DNA from: Myxococcales bacterium
GTDB lineage: Bacteria > Myxococcota > Myxococcia > Myxococcales > Myxococcaceae
Direction of reading: 5' to 3'
NCBI GenBank assembly: GCA_030681895.1
Contig: JAUXRI010000329.1
Span: 1-59,279 of the forward strand
Length of the DNA stretch: 59,279 nt
Shown: positions 18,801-24,481 of the stretch, piece by piece
Position numbering within the stretch: position 1 is the stretch's first letter
Layout: the number at the start of each line of letters is the position of its first letter
Notes under the pieces: model-generated
What the model saw: only the letters and a program-made list of their open reading frames with translations
Told to the model about the DNA's origin: nothing
Database searches by the model: none
Made by a program: the position numbers and the translations under genes

Positions 18801-19130
18801 GACACCGAACGAAAGTTGCTCGAGCGCTCGTTGTCGGAGCAGGCCCGCTCGGCGCTCGCTCGCGTGACGCGCGAATACGTGAAGGTCGCGACGCCGAACG
18901 ATCTGCGCAACTACCTCGAGGGCGCCGAGCTCACCGCGGTGCGCGCTGGTGCCTTCGTCGCGGGAGAGATCGAGCCCGTCAAACGGATGGTGATGGCCGA
19001 GACGGGGAGCGCCTACCGGGTTCAGCCGCGATCCAAAATTCGCGACCTGATGGTGTTCGCGCTCGGTGACGATCTGCACGCCCTGCGCGTTGCGGTAGGG
19101 ACCAGCGTCGAGGTTCAGCTGCGCAAGTGA
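6870..19130 (+). CDS. gltI: GltI/AgmK: giant TPR protein of the gliding machinery
   Basis: A single uninterrupted frame of 4086 residues. Almost the whole length, from about residue 20 to about 3650, is made of degenerate 34-residue TPR units (typical helices such as LAELAEIYES and ALEALEKLYSRLDRPAELL). The last roughly 430 residues are not TPR and look like a separate conserved globular domain (GLYKEEFLRYGIVPKRHLID through KIRDLMVFALGDDLHALR). There is no Sec signal peptide at the N-terminus, so the cellular side is not obvious from sequence alone. GltI (AgmK) of Myxococcus is likewise a giant TPR protein encoded just before gltJ and is required for gliding. No frameshift or stop was found. 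A strong hairpin immediately precedes the ATG. Confidence 0.88.
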   Translation: MTDTAAEKGPEKGFGEVEASLEKSGRVEDLIRLYETRSREVPTPDEAAHLLSRAGHLARERLKSPPRAEDLFRRALIYSPNAREALEGLRAVAEGRNDAAMLADVLERLGLISSGPAAASNYLKAGELYESKLSRRDRAVLCYQLAARAAPHERAGYQKARAVLLGEGRYGSAYESLERERTHLGDRELLEDYVAFAEALVNNPLEHTLATKAIVRALSIDGKNARAQQAQKDLGKLEYVWRERAKTLKAQSHEEQNRRLAARLSLQVARLFAYYEPSSTAKLKEAIDRCFALWPAMPDALDLLEHVAEKSGDIRVALTVFSKLASDTRDKVAQVDLHLRIGQVLLTRANDSAGASAEFEQATRIDPSRPDAAELASELLIGQGKIAEGVGVLERHLATLKDRTAQVALRTTLADLASRLLKDEQLARTHLEAAIQVDANNAQVAWRLLKVYADGQELDRAWPLFELAISAPQPVAERVTMCEFVSLLCEDAGDAKRAFHALSCALPLDPSRGPLLTALKDAATRANQQPELALALRRAAQVAPAAAQTGLWKTLGQLLQSLDRPAEAQEAWLEVQKRHGDDAEAVTALGTIRKQLAEAPQDPRSKLEAEARKLEASAADPSAAAAVYRKILELDADSVPTLKKLGAAAANLGQWEEVATVAERLMALADSATERQEWRARLAQLLAERLSRKDEAAALYLNLLAEGVENATVVGGLERLASQGIRPTDISRALAPVYARAGDFQRQVASLLVQLNSAQDRDESKALLTLLAETTEKRLMDLRGAFDFRLRGLQLDPVDGAFRVEAARLARELKAQQDLARFLSEQAAKVTDAAPAVSMLVEASRLAEEAGAIDDAMAALKAALQRTPDSVDLLSKASTLALASRRLADADQTLRVLATHLTGDEQRDVYLQLSRVNGELQRPKEAAAALTEVIRLGGSEAEHLPAVASFLEQAGMMRELTQAQARLIALYEQAGDTDKASALSVARARVLETALGDKAEAIARYAEVLKAKPSDADAIAALENLLSDQTHRESAARALLLAYEHANDHRKQVSVLHVIAEAARDSMDKVNALKRSAELHTMHLRQPEQAFAALAEAVRITPEDVTLRAAARQAAEEADAIDSYAEVLQDLVDAGAGPAAIGLHRELADTYERKLNDQERAVAQLHKVLGLDAKNGDALKSLQRLHRAREEWWDLVPIIERLASLENDLAARTALEREAALLSEAKLDDLDRAALNWRQVVARDVLDRDAASALDRLYTKLDRPQELAFALELRRNQEGQSPQGRELAFRLGQLRQLRLNDLRGALEVYRQILSEDASHEGARQALEQWVRSNAAESATAMEILDPVLARTGDHQARISLREARLVSASGRTERARLSSEIRAILERDLAQPEAAFMNALKVFTDGLEREEVQPELERLAKETGSFAELAEIYESTSEEVEVAEERAGLLRRAAEIREQLEETEDAVRVWNALLQIAPQDRQALESLSKLYAKSQNARQLSAVYAQQAQLAADPTQKLDLLVKAGQAFATSGDDDKAIDAYRSALAIKRSVPVLSALDQLFGKTERFAEQADVLTQLAEETVEPEGKAGFLLRRGQLLEKESQFADALRAFAEVLQHVTAEPHAVAGLERLMQQDAARVEAARLLEPVYRSASDLKKLVEVLDIRLGVTEASRRVALMLEIATLREAVGQKALALTTRLRSFAEAPADDEVRSELERLAADLGAFEELAASYEDTLERGAPEPLAGELWRRLASIYGERLSRFDLAARAWNECLTRDPKDTFVLEALAQIYRSTSQYRELSVVMRRQLGLEPNVAGQVNLLFDLATLAEDTLSDKPLAATAYQAILERKPDDGNALKLLGRLFAEMEKWPELAGVLAREVQQAEAQGQDEEARELLVRLGRLKLTRLGDPRGALNTYQEVLRRKPGHAGAVGALEEMARSDNPLKGEAANTLEPVFAHEGEHLKLVQMIEAQVTSEPQPAERAVLLRKMSEIYSQQMDNAEMAFVAATRALRELPDEPKNLALCTLLYKAADAREEYSTLLSEIAPKASDDTARASLYRVLAKVQTDSGEPQEAVESWKQVMSLAPTDGEAMEQIGKLLATQGRVPELIDVLKRQLNIEEDTTRRVGLLFQMGSLQDEQLNDAAGALTTFRRLLELAPTDLNALSRMDALCEDQQRWPELADVLGRRAGLVSAEEKPAIAFKLAVVRETRLLDKTGAIELYTELLAENPRHPGALQRLEAMAQKEPQNQAAFQVLAKAYRDGSDPVKLSALIEARVTVSPDVVERKTLLQELAQIRDAQSEPELAYLSYYRAFKEDPNDAELRRRLEQSAQAAGSWDELAHAYEAELPRISEPSEAAKISLTLGALHEQKIKDAAQAVIFYEKAREYDPAAAPRALASLDKLYGQLNRADKQADVLEALGAVTPEPQEKVGLYFRLGQLAMETLENPNQAAGAFEKVLETDPKHLPSLRSLEQLYEQAQMSEKLYRVLEAQVDLVQGNERERVLGKMAVTSAEGLSNVDHSITLYREMLSKNPRNEQAFEALNALLDRAGRADELVELLLAKLQVTIDPRELVRLNERVGRVLFERLQRAEDAIPYFKAALDRDARHRGALEALRDIFESLGRRDDLVIILRRLIPLQEEASGVKGIRIRLAEIIAGSARREEALDAARRALEVEPHRQEDLDRLLQVFMQLKAWPDAVRSLEAKAQHFLLIEERDNAAEVLFQVTDLWRNTANKPDLAGPPLERILEIEPSNRKAYELALDLYSKQGDWRAYAQVMDRFLPNLVTEEEKVAALQQLAGVQETKLGQKDVAFLQYTRALHLNPSDDSVREQVERLAEETGSFEELAAVYEEVADELPRGPLAERMYLTLARVHDQKLDDAEAAEGALRKVLAFDPTNEAALERLSSMFARRGSHKEYVVSLEQKLEAAPSLEARKEILREIARAYDEHLNSPEDAENALQRALELEPDRGTLDVLAALQRRQGNHSAVASTLLRMRDIAQTPEERSRIQVDVAQVFERDLKDDEAAVEGFRQALEFDPANTVALEALEKLYSRLDRPAELLSVYERELELTSDYRERVRLLFKSASIWEERYQNLVNADACIDAALQVDPQNIQAIKTLERLRKAQGRWDELIGVVDRHINLLNNPEEKAVLCVEMGDIFHQQLKAVDRAVVAYHQALDLDPKCRPAMHALGTLYERSGNWPFALDMLEREAQVLGSTPEAVELYFRAGKINEDMLIDPGSAKRCYLESLRIDPAYLPAIRALKGVYEIEKDWENYEKALLEEARQTEDPQERSEAFLSVARYYESREERDKATQYYEEALKLVPDSLEAARPLADIYLSTESWERCEKMLDIVTAKMSQRYAAGPEDDELARELCRRFYRLGYVCEKNTRRDKALNSFEKAYQLDATNLAVLEGYGNLLVQVKRFEEALKVYHSILLHHRGDLTDLEVAEIHWTLGDLHQQLKQYDRAENQFEKALGIDPRHEPTLKSMVTIAEAMQNFERAADFRQKLLQVVDGEAKFENGVALGKIARDKLNDPYLAIDAYLAAHKVAPDVLEVMDSLYVLYRETKQGAKAGEMLERMLQTDALKGDPQKGKRVWFALGEIARDELGDLDKATNAFNAALDLDWRFIEAFSALEAMLGRNKKWKTLDENYKRMLARFPKSDETHMARMTIWRALGDMYLNVMKAPDAAVEVYKVVAAGQPDNIEVQEQFAALAQSQAGYEQDAVDAWRRSLPTTSAPGKVASALAELAARRKDYDSAWLAAQVASGLIGELGAGEREILTKLTPYAKKRETAQRALTDRLWQQHLFHPRVRGPLSELMAILFEQAGGLYKEEFLRYGIVPKRHLIDASQGAEFHLSHYRYVSRLLGMEQIALYSPFLVATRERIAKKTTEPAGDPMVGVEVIHTDPIGVRVGGKFFGEAGQREAYYLLGRTMALLRPELVMTARVSAERLESIMQAAISLSVDRFRFTADLRAIDTERKLLERSLSEQARSALARVTREYVKVATPNDLRNYLEGAELTAVRAGAFVAGEIEPVKRMVMAETGSAYRVQPRSKIRDLMVFALGDDLHALRVAVGTSVEVQLRK

Positions 19131-19203
19131 GCAGATTGATTGACACTTCGCAGCAACACCGTCATCAGGCGGAACCTGGCGCGTGGGGCCGGCGTCCGTT
19201 CCC

Positions 19204-19232
19204 TTGACCCCCTGAAAAGGGAACCCTACGAT
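19204..19232 (+). promoter_or_regulatory. sigma-70-like promoter before gltJ
   Basis: TTGACC (19204-19209) and TACGAT (19227-19232) are separated by exactly 17 bases, 32 bases before the gltJ ATG. This would let gltJ be expressed independently of the 19 kb upstream. Predicted from consensus only. Confidence 0.55.
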
Positions 19233-19263
19233 TTTTCAGTGCTTTGCCTGACCGGGACGACTG

Positions 19264-21414
19264 ATGCGCTTCGTCTGTGAGAGCTGCCGCGCGCAGTACA
19301 TGATCAATGACGAGAAGGTGGGACCGAAGGGCGTCAAGGTCCGCTGCCGCAAGTGCGGCTACGTCATTCACGTCAAGCGCACCGATGGTGCTGCGGGCGC
19401 CGCTGCGGCCAAAGGTGCGGCCGCGCCTCCTGGCGATCCCGACGACGCCATGGCCACCCAGGTGATGAACAGCCCGTTGGCGGCCGGCACCGACGCCACG
19501 CTCGATCTGACGAGCCCGGGCGCGCCTGCAGCCGATCCTCCGACGTCGCGGGTGAACATGAACGACCCAGCTGTGCAGGCCGCGATGGAGTCGAAGGCTG
19601 CGAAGACCGCCGCCGCGAAGAATGGTGCTGCCAACGGTGCCGCCAGCAGCCCGCCGCCGCCATCCGAGAAGCCTCCTGCCAGCCCCAGCGACAGCTTCCT
19701 CGGGGCCGACGAAGACGAGATCGGCGCCGTGTTCGACTCGGTGCTCGCGGGCGGCAGCACCGGGCCCACCACGCTCCCCACCGGCAACAAGGATCTCGGC
19801 ACCGACAAGGGCGCCGTCGAAGGCGATCGCGAGTCGACGAAGGTGCTCGACGCCGACATGGTCCGGAAGCTCGCTGACGAGAGCAACGCCAGCAGCAGCT
19901 CGAACCCAGCGCTGGCGAAGGTCGAAGAGGTGCCGCAGCAGGACTGGTACGTCGCGCTCAACGACAAGCAGACCGGGCCGATGCCGCTCGATCAGCTCAA
20001 GCAGCACTGGGACACGGGCGAAGTGGGCCCCGACTCGTTGTGCTGGCGTGCCGGCTTCAGCGACTGGATTCCGGTGTCCGAGGTGAAGATCCTCGCGTCG
20101 GTGCTCGCTCCCAAGCCGGCCAAGCCGATCGTCGTGGCGCCGGCGGCTGCCGTGAACGTGGGCATGATCGCGCCGTCGGTGGTGAGCGTGCCTGTCCAGT
20201 CGGCCTTCTCGGCTGGCGGCCTGGTGACCACCGTGCAGTCCGAGATGCAGGTGCCGATCGCCGCCTCGGGCGTCCCGTCTCCGAGCATCTCAGCGCAGGA
20301 AGACACCGGCACCTGGCGCCCATCGGCCGCCTCGGCGCTCGCGTCACTCGTGAAAGAAGAGACCGACTTCCTCGCCAAGCCGCAGGTGAAGAAGCAGGAG
20401 CCGCTGCCCGAGCCGATGTCCTCGGGTGGGCTGCTCGACCTGCCCCACGACGAGAAGCCCGCGCCTGCGCCTCAGCATCACGCCGCGGAGTCTGCCGCGC
20501 CTGCGCGTCCCGCGCCGCCTCCGGTGAACCCGTACATGGCGAACCCGGGGGCGACGTACAGCGCTCCGGCCGTCACGCAATATCGGCCGCCCTCGAATCG
20601 AGGCCTGATCATCGGACTCGGCGTTGGCGGTGGCGTGCTGCTCATCTGCCTCGTCGGCCTCGTGGTGTTCCTGGCACTGCGCCAGCCGGTGCAGCCGCAG
20701 GTCGTCCTTCCTCCGCAGCCCGCCCAGCCAGCGCAGCCGACCCAGCCGCCCGTGGCCGTCGCGCCGACGCAGCCACCTCCGACTCAACCGACGCAGCCCA
20801 CCCAGCCACCGGTCGCCGTCGCCACTCCAGATCCGGCGCAACCGCCCACCCAGCCGACCGTCGTGGCCACCGCGAAGAACCCGGTGACGAGGCCCAACCC
20901 CAGGGGCACGGTTCGCAACACCCCGGAGAAGCCCGATCGAGATCCTCCGCCGGTTGCAGTCGAGAAGAAGGAGCCGGCGAAGTCGGGCGGCGACGGAGAG
21001 GACTTCGACTCGATCTTCGGCGGCGGCGGCAAGAAGGCCGTGAAGGAAGAAACGAAGGCCGAGCCCGAGAAGAAGAAGCCCACCGTCTACGTGCCGCCGC
21101 CTCCGGGCGGGGCGGGTGGCGGCGACCTGAGGGACGACCTCCAGCAGGGCGACATTCTCGAAGTGGTGAGCGGCAGCAAGGCTGCACTCGGCAAGTGCGC
21201 CGAGGAGCAACGCAAGCGTGAGCCGGGCACCACCGGCCGTCTGGTGATGAAGTGGTCGATTCAGACCAGCGGCAAGGTCTCGAACGTCGGCGTCGTCACC
21301 GAAGAGTTCAAGGGCACGTACATGGCCGGCTGTGTCGGCGGGGTCATCAAGGCGATGACGTTCCCCCGGCACAAGAAGGCTGGCGAGCCCGTGCAGTTCC
21401 CGTTCAAGTTCTGA
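19264..21414 (+). CDS. gltJ: GltJ/AgmX: zinc-ribbon, GYF, TM and TonB C-like gliding protein
   Basis: Encodes 716 residues. Residues 1-37 form a zinc ribbon with Cys5, Cys8, Cys28 and Cys31 (MJ0042-type). Residues about 227-275 are a GYF-2 domain (DWYVALNDKQTGPM...WIPVSEV). A single membrane helix lies at about 447-472, followed by a Pro/Gln/Thr-rich periplasmic spacer and a TonB-C-like domain at 629-716. In Myxococcus the cytoplasmic zinc ribbon and GYF domains of GltJ (AgmX) bind the polarity regulators MglA and MglB to assemble and dismantle focal adhesions, and the periplasmic end reaches the outer membrane. All domains expected of GltJ are present and in the usual order. It follows gltI after 133 bases containing a good promoter. 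Confidence 0.9.
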   Translation: MRFVCESCRAQYMINDEKVGPKGVKVRCRKCGYVIHVKRTDGAAGAAAAKGAAAPPGDPDDAMATQVMNSPLAAGTDATLDLTSPGAPAADPPTSRVNMNDPAVQAAMESKAAKTAAAKNGAANGAASSPPPPSEKPPASPSDSFLGADEDEIGAVFDSVLAGGSTGPTTLPTGNKDLGTDKGAVEGDRESTKVLDADMVRKLADESNASSSSNPALAKVEEVPQQDWYVALNDKQTGPMPLDQLKQHWDTGEVGPDSLCWRAGFSDWIPVSEVKILASVLAPKPAKPIVVAPAAAVNVGMIAPSVVSVPVQSAFSAGGLVTTVQSEMQVPIAASGVPSPSISAQEDTGTWRPSAASALASLVKEETDFLAKPQVKKQEPLPEPMSSGGLLDLPHDEKPAPAPQHHAAESAAPARPAPPPVNPYMANPGATYSAPAVTQYRPPSNRGLIIGLGVGGGVLLICLVGLVVFLALRQPVQPQVVLPPQPAQPAQPTQPPVAVAPTQPPPTQPTQPTQPPVAVATPDPAQPPTQPTVVATAKNPVTRPNPRGTVRNTPEKPDRDPPPVAVEKKEPAKSGGDGEDFDSIFGGGGKKAVKEETKAEPEKKKPTVYVPPPPGGAGGGDLRDDLQQGDILEVVSGSKAALGKCAEEQRKREPGTTGRLVMKWSIQTSGKVSNVGVVTEEFKGTYMAGCVGGVIKAMTFPRHKKAGEPVQFPFKF

Positions 21415-21423
21415 CGGGGCCGC

Positions 21424-21834
21424 GTGCCCACGCCGGCTGGCGCCACCTGTCCTCTGCATCCGGGCGTCGTCGCGGTCGACGTCTGTGAGCGGTGTGGCCG
21501 CTTCGTCTGCGGCGACTGCACCGTGCTCCGCGACGAGCGCACGCGCTGCACCGAGTGTGCAGCCGCCGCGTCGTCACCGTCGACACGAGCCACCCTGGCG
21601 CTCGTCTGTGGGGCGCTCGGCTTCGTCTGCGGCGCGCCGCTCTCGCTGGCCGCCGTCGCCCTCGGGCGGATCGAAGAGCGCGCCATCGACCGCGGAGAGG
21701 CTCCACGCGAAGGGCTGAGGCGCGCCCGATGGGCCGTGCGCCTCGGGGCGATGCAGCTGGCGCTGGTCTCGCTTCTGCTCGTGTCCTTCGTCGCCTGGCG
21801 GCTGCTGCGGGAACGCCTGACAGGATCGCCCTGA
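21424..21834 (+). CDS. small B-box-like zinc-finger membrane protein
   Basis: Begins at GTG 21424, nine bases after the gltJ stop, so it is probably cotranscribed. The 136-residue product starts with a Cys/His cluster: C9, H11, then CERCGRFVCGDC and a C-x-x-C in RCTECA. This matches the short bacterial B-box-type zinc finger. Two hydrophobic segments follow (about 55-80 around TLALVCGALGFVCGAPLSLA and about 108-128 around LALVSLLLVSFVAW) with basic residues between. Proteins of this plan are common in myxobacteria and have no fixed function. The position beside gltJ, which also has a cytoplasmic zinc module, makes a motility role thinkable but unproven. Confidence 0.7.
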   Translation: MPTPAGATCPLHPGVVAVDVCERCGRFVCGDCTVLRDERTRCTECAAAASSPSTRATLALVCGALGFVCGAPLSLAAVALGRIEERAIDRGEAPREGLRRARWAVRLGAMQLALVSLLLVSFVAWRLLRERLTGSP

Positions 21835-21944
21835 CACTGCCGGCGCAGATCGCTGTCGCGCGTCGATGTTCCACTCTTCAACGCCGCCGAATTCTTCGCT
21901 GAAGAGCGGCACGCATCGTGCGTCACTCGCACGGTCAACTTTCG

Positions 21945-21972
21945 TTGACTCTGAAACTCGCACCCTTACAGT
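21945..21972 (+). promoter_or_regulatory. sigma-70-like promoter for the following lipoprotein gene
   Basis: TTGACT (21945-21950) and TACAGT (21967-21972) are separated by 16 bases and lie about 60 bases upstream of the lipoprotein start. Consensus-based prediction only. Confidence 0.5.
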
Positions 21973-22030
21973 CCCGCGCGGTTCAGGACCTGACGAAGGC
22001 AGTCACCACGAAGTACGGGAGATGTTCAAT

Positions 22031-23092
22031 ATGATGAAGACGAAGACCAGTTTCTGGCTCGCGGCAGCACTCGCGGCCGGCTTTACGATGGGTTTCGCCG
22101 GTTGCGGCGACACGATGACGATGATGCCGACGACCTGCTCGAGCGATACGGCCTGCGCCGCGAGCGAGGCATGTCACCCCATTCTCAAGAAGTGCGTCAC
22201 GGCCTGTACCAGCGGCACGGACTGCCCTGACTCGGCCAAGACGTGCGCCACCTTCACGGGCCTCGCTGGAGGCAACGACGCGGGCGTTCGCGCGTTCTGC
22301 CAGTGCGGCACCGACCAGCTCTGCGATCGCGGCACGGCCGGTCAGGTCTGCCAGCCCGCCACCAAGATCTGCGATGCCAAGTGCACCTCGAACGCCGGCT
22401 GCCCCTCGGGCTCGACCTGCGACACCGCGACGGGCAAGTGTGGCGCTGCGGTCGTCACCGATGCCGGCACGGACGCTGGCGTCGTCGATGCCGGCGTTGC
22501 CTGCACGCCCGGCTCGTGCACCGCTCCCGCGATCTGCAACCCGACGACGCAGCAGTGCGGCGCGGCGGCGGCCTGCAACTCGGGAATGCCGCAGCCCGAC
22601 AGCTGCGTGTACGGCCTGGCCTGCGTCACCTCCGCGTGCGCTGAAGCGCCTCGCGTGACCGCGGCGACCTGCGCCAACTTCACCAATGTCATGACGCCGC
22701 TCGCCTGGAATCCGGCGACGATCGCCACCAAGGGCTCGGTCACCACCGCGTTCGCGCCCCGGGCAACCAACGACACCACCGCATGCACGGGCGGCACGCC
22801 CAACGCGTTCACCTACACGGTTGACCTCTACGCGGCGCCGATGACCAACTTCCCCGCGATGATCGACATGGTGCAGATGAGCACGTTCAACTACGTGCGC
22901 ACCGACGGCCAGATCATCAGCCTCGGCGCCGGCCCGGTTCGCCCCACCTCGGGATACGCAATGGGGCTCTCCAACGGCAACAAGAACCTTCGCCTCGTCT
23001 GGACTGCCTGCGGCGACAGCACGATCATGACCCTGCGTGCTGGCTTCTACGCGGCCAACGGCAACGCGACCTGCGCCGTCGCAAATCAGTGA
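22031..23092 (+). CDS. Cys-rich putative surface lipoprotein
   Basis: I use ATG 22031, with GGGAG at 22017-22021; ATG 22022 and ATG 22034 are alternatives. The 353-residue product has a lipoprotein signal with lipobox FAGC (acylated Cys25). A Cys-rich region follows (about 40-215) made of short EGF-like or disulfide-knot-like repeats (CSSDTACAASEACHP, CTSNAGCPSGSTCD), interrupted by an Asp-Ala-Gly linker. The C-terminal 130 residues are a beta-rich domain without recognisable motifs. This architecture is typical of myxobacterial outer-membrane lipoproteins with unknown ligands. It has its own promoter, so it is not clearly part of the glt transcription unit. Confidence 0.7.
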   Translation: MMKTKTSFWLAAALAAGFTMGFAGCGDTMTMMPTTCSSDTACAASEACHPILKKCVTACTSGTDCPDSAKTCATFTGLAGGNDAGVRAFCQCGTDQLCDRGTAGQVCQPATKICDAKCTSNAGCPSGSTCDTATGKCGAAVVTDAGTDAGVVDAGVACTPGSCTAPAICNPTTQQCGAAAACNSGMPQPDSCVYGLACVTSACAEAPRVTAATCANFTNVMTPLAWNPATIATKGSVTTAFAPRATNDTTACTGGTPNAFTYTVDLYAAPMTNFPAMIDMVQMSTFNYVRTDGQIISLGAGPVRPTSGYAMGLSNGNKNLRLVWTACGDSTIMTLRAGFYAANGNATCAVANQ

Positions 23093-23168
23093 TGGTTTGA
23101 ATTACCCAACCCGAACCTGGTCGAACGCTGCAACGGCGATTGGCCGGGTTCACTCACAAGGAAACGAA

Positions 23169-23669
23169 ATGAACTTCAAGAAGACGATGATGGCAGTGAT
23201 CGTGGCGGCTCCTCTGGCGGCGTTTGCGCAGGGCACGACCGTGAAGCCCCAGCCGGTGGTTCCGGGCGCGGAGCCTGCGCTGGCCTGCCCGACGGGCACG
23301 AAGCAGTCGGGTGGCAAGGACACGGTCTTCGAGGCGACGTTCTGCACGAAGGCTGGCCGTCTCGGTGAGCCGCTGATGCACGGCCCCTACCTGGGCCTCT
23401 ACAAGTCGGGCCAGAAGCGCGTCGAGGGTGCGTACCTCGAGGGCAAGCGGACCGGCATGTGGATCGCCTACGACGAGAAGGGCGGCAAGCTGGAGGAGTT
23501 GACCTTCGACAACGATCTCTGGAACGGCAAGCGCACCCAGTGGATCGCGGGCTCGAAGATCCTCGAGGAGAACTGGGTCGCCGGCAAGCGCCAGGGCATC
23601 CAGAAGGAGTGGCTCAAGGGCAAGGAAGTCGCCACCGAGTTCAAGGATGACGCGCCGGTGAAGAAGTAA
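23169..23669 (+). CDS. secreted MORN-like repeat protein
   Basis: Starts at ATG 23169, with AAGGAAA six bases upstream; the longer open frame has no ribosome site. The product has 166 residues with a signal peptide (MMAVIVAAPLAAFAQ). The mature part holds four to five MORN/YwqK-like repeats of the form G-x-Y/W-x-x-G-K-x-x-G-x-W (HGPYLGLYKSGQKRVEG, KRTGMWIAYDEKGGK, LWNGKRTQWIAG, AGKRQGIQKEWLKG). Such repeats form small beta hairpins. Database names for this family often say antitoxin, but there is no toxin gene here and the protein is exported, so that label is not adopted. Function unknown. Confidence 0.72.
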   Translation: MNFKKTMMAVIVAAPLAAFAQGTTVKPQPVVPGAEPALACPTGTKQSGGKDTVFEATFCTKAGRLGEPLMHGPYLGLYKSGQKRVEGAYLEGKRTGMWIAYDEKGGKLEELTFDNDLWNGKRTQWIAGSKILEENWVAGKRQGIQKEWLKGKEVATEFKDDAPVKK

Positions 23670-23692
23670 CACCGACACCGTCGTGAGCTTCA

Positions 23693-23731
23693 CACGAGGG
23701 CGGGTTCTCGAAAGGGAGCCCGCCCTTCGTG
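23693..23731 (+). terminator. hairpin terminator candidate
   Basis: CACGAGGGCGGG (23693-23704) pairs with CCCGCCCTTCGTG (23719-23731), with one bulged T. The stem is about 12 pairs and lies 23 bases past the stop of the MORN-like gene. There is no T-run on the plus strand. Confidence 0.5.
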
Positions 23732-23761
23732 CGTTCGAGGGGCCGTGCTACTGGCCACGCG

Positions 23762-24412
23762 GTGAGCTTTCGACAGGCGCTCGCCGACAACCCTGCGCCG
23801 GCGAAGCTCGGTGACGTGTCGCTGCGGTACGAGCCGTCGATGTTGGTGGGCGAGACCCGCGCCGGACACGTGACGTGGAGGCCGACCGCGCTCTCCGCGT
23901 TGGGCGTCGGGCTCGTGCTGGCTTCGGTCTGCGCGGTGGCCTTCGTCGATTCCCTGTGGCCGGTGTCGGCGCTCCTCAGCCTCGCTGCGGCCGCGTTCCT
24001 CGGCTCGGTGCGGGTGTCACGCCTGGAGCGGCGCAAGCGGGGCTTCGTGGTGAACTTCGCGACGACGACGCTGCGGCTCGACTTCGTGACGCCGCTCGCC
24101 GGGAAGCTGCGCACGCTCCTGGTGCCCTTCGACGACGTGAAGGCCGTCGGGCTGGTGGAACAGGCTGACGGGCGCTCCTGCCTCACGATCGATTTCTCGA
24201 TCGAGGGCGAGGTGCTGCGCGAGGCGCTGGCGGCCTTCATCGGCGACGACGAACTCGATCAGGCGCACCGACTTGCGCGGGTGCTCGAGGGTGCCTTCGG
24301 ACTCGGGTCCATTCCGCCCGACAGCCCGTACCTGTCGACCCAGAGCCCGGCAGGACCCGCCGGATTCGAGGCGACCCCTGCCGAGCGCGACGGCTTCGAC
24401 GACGAACCGTAG
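23762..24412 (+). CDS. hypothetical membrane protein
   Basis: I choose GTG 23762 because the in-frame GTG at 23729 lies inside the preceding hairpin. The product is 216 residues with two adjacent membrane segments (about 42-62 and about 65-82) and then a predominantly beta C-terminal domain (GFVVNFATTTLRLDFVTP, LLVPFDDVKAVGLV, LTIDFSIEGEV). That pattern resembles bacterial PH-like domains that follow a pair of membrane helices. The last 40 residues are Pro-rich. I do not recognise a specific family. Neighbours on both sides encode secreted proteins, with no obvious functional link. Confidence 0.55.
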   Translation: MSFRQALADNPAPAKLGDVSLRYEPSMLVGETRAGHVTWRPTALSALGVGLVLASVCAVAFVDSLWPVSALLSLAAAAFLGSVRVSRLERRKRGFVVNFATTTLRLDFVTPLAGKLRTLLVPFDDVKAVGLVEQADGRSCLTIDFSIEGEVLREALAAFIGDDELDQAHRLARVLEGAFGLGSIPPDSPYLSTQSPAGPAGFEATPAERDGFDDEP

Positions 24413-24481
24413 AAACCTACCGCGATCACAGGCGTCTTCCGCGACGCGGCAGTGGGCACGGAGCGTGCTCATCGCCTGCTC

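Noticed and set aside
23169..23669. toxin-antitoxin component
   Set aside because: The MORN/YwqK-like repeats often carry an antitoxin label, but the protein has a signal peptide and there is no neighbouring toxin gene.
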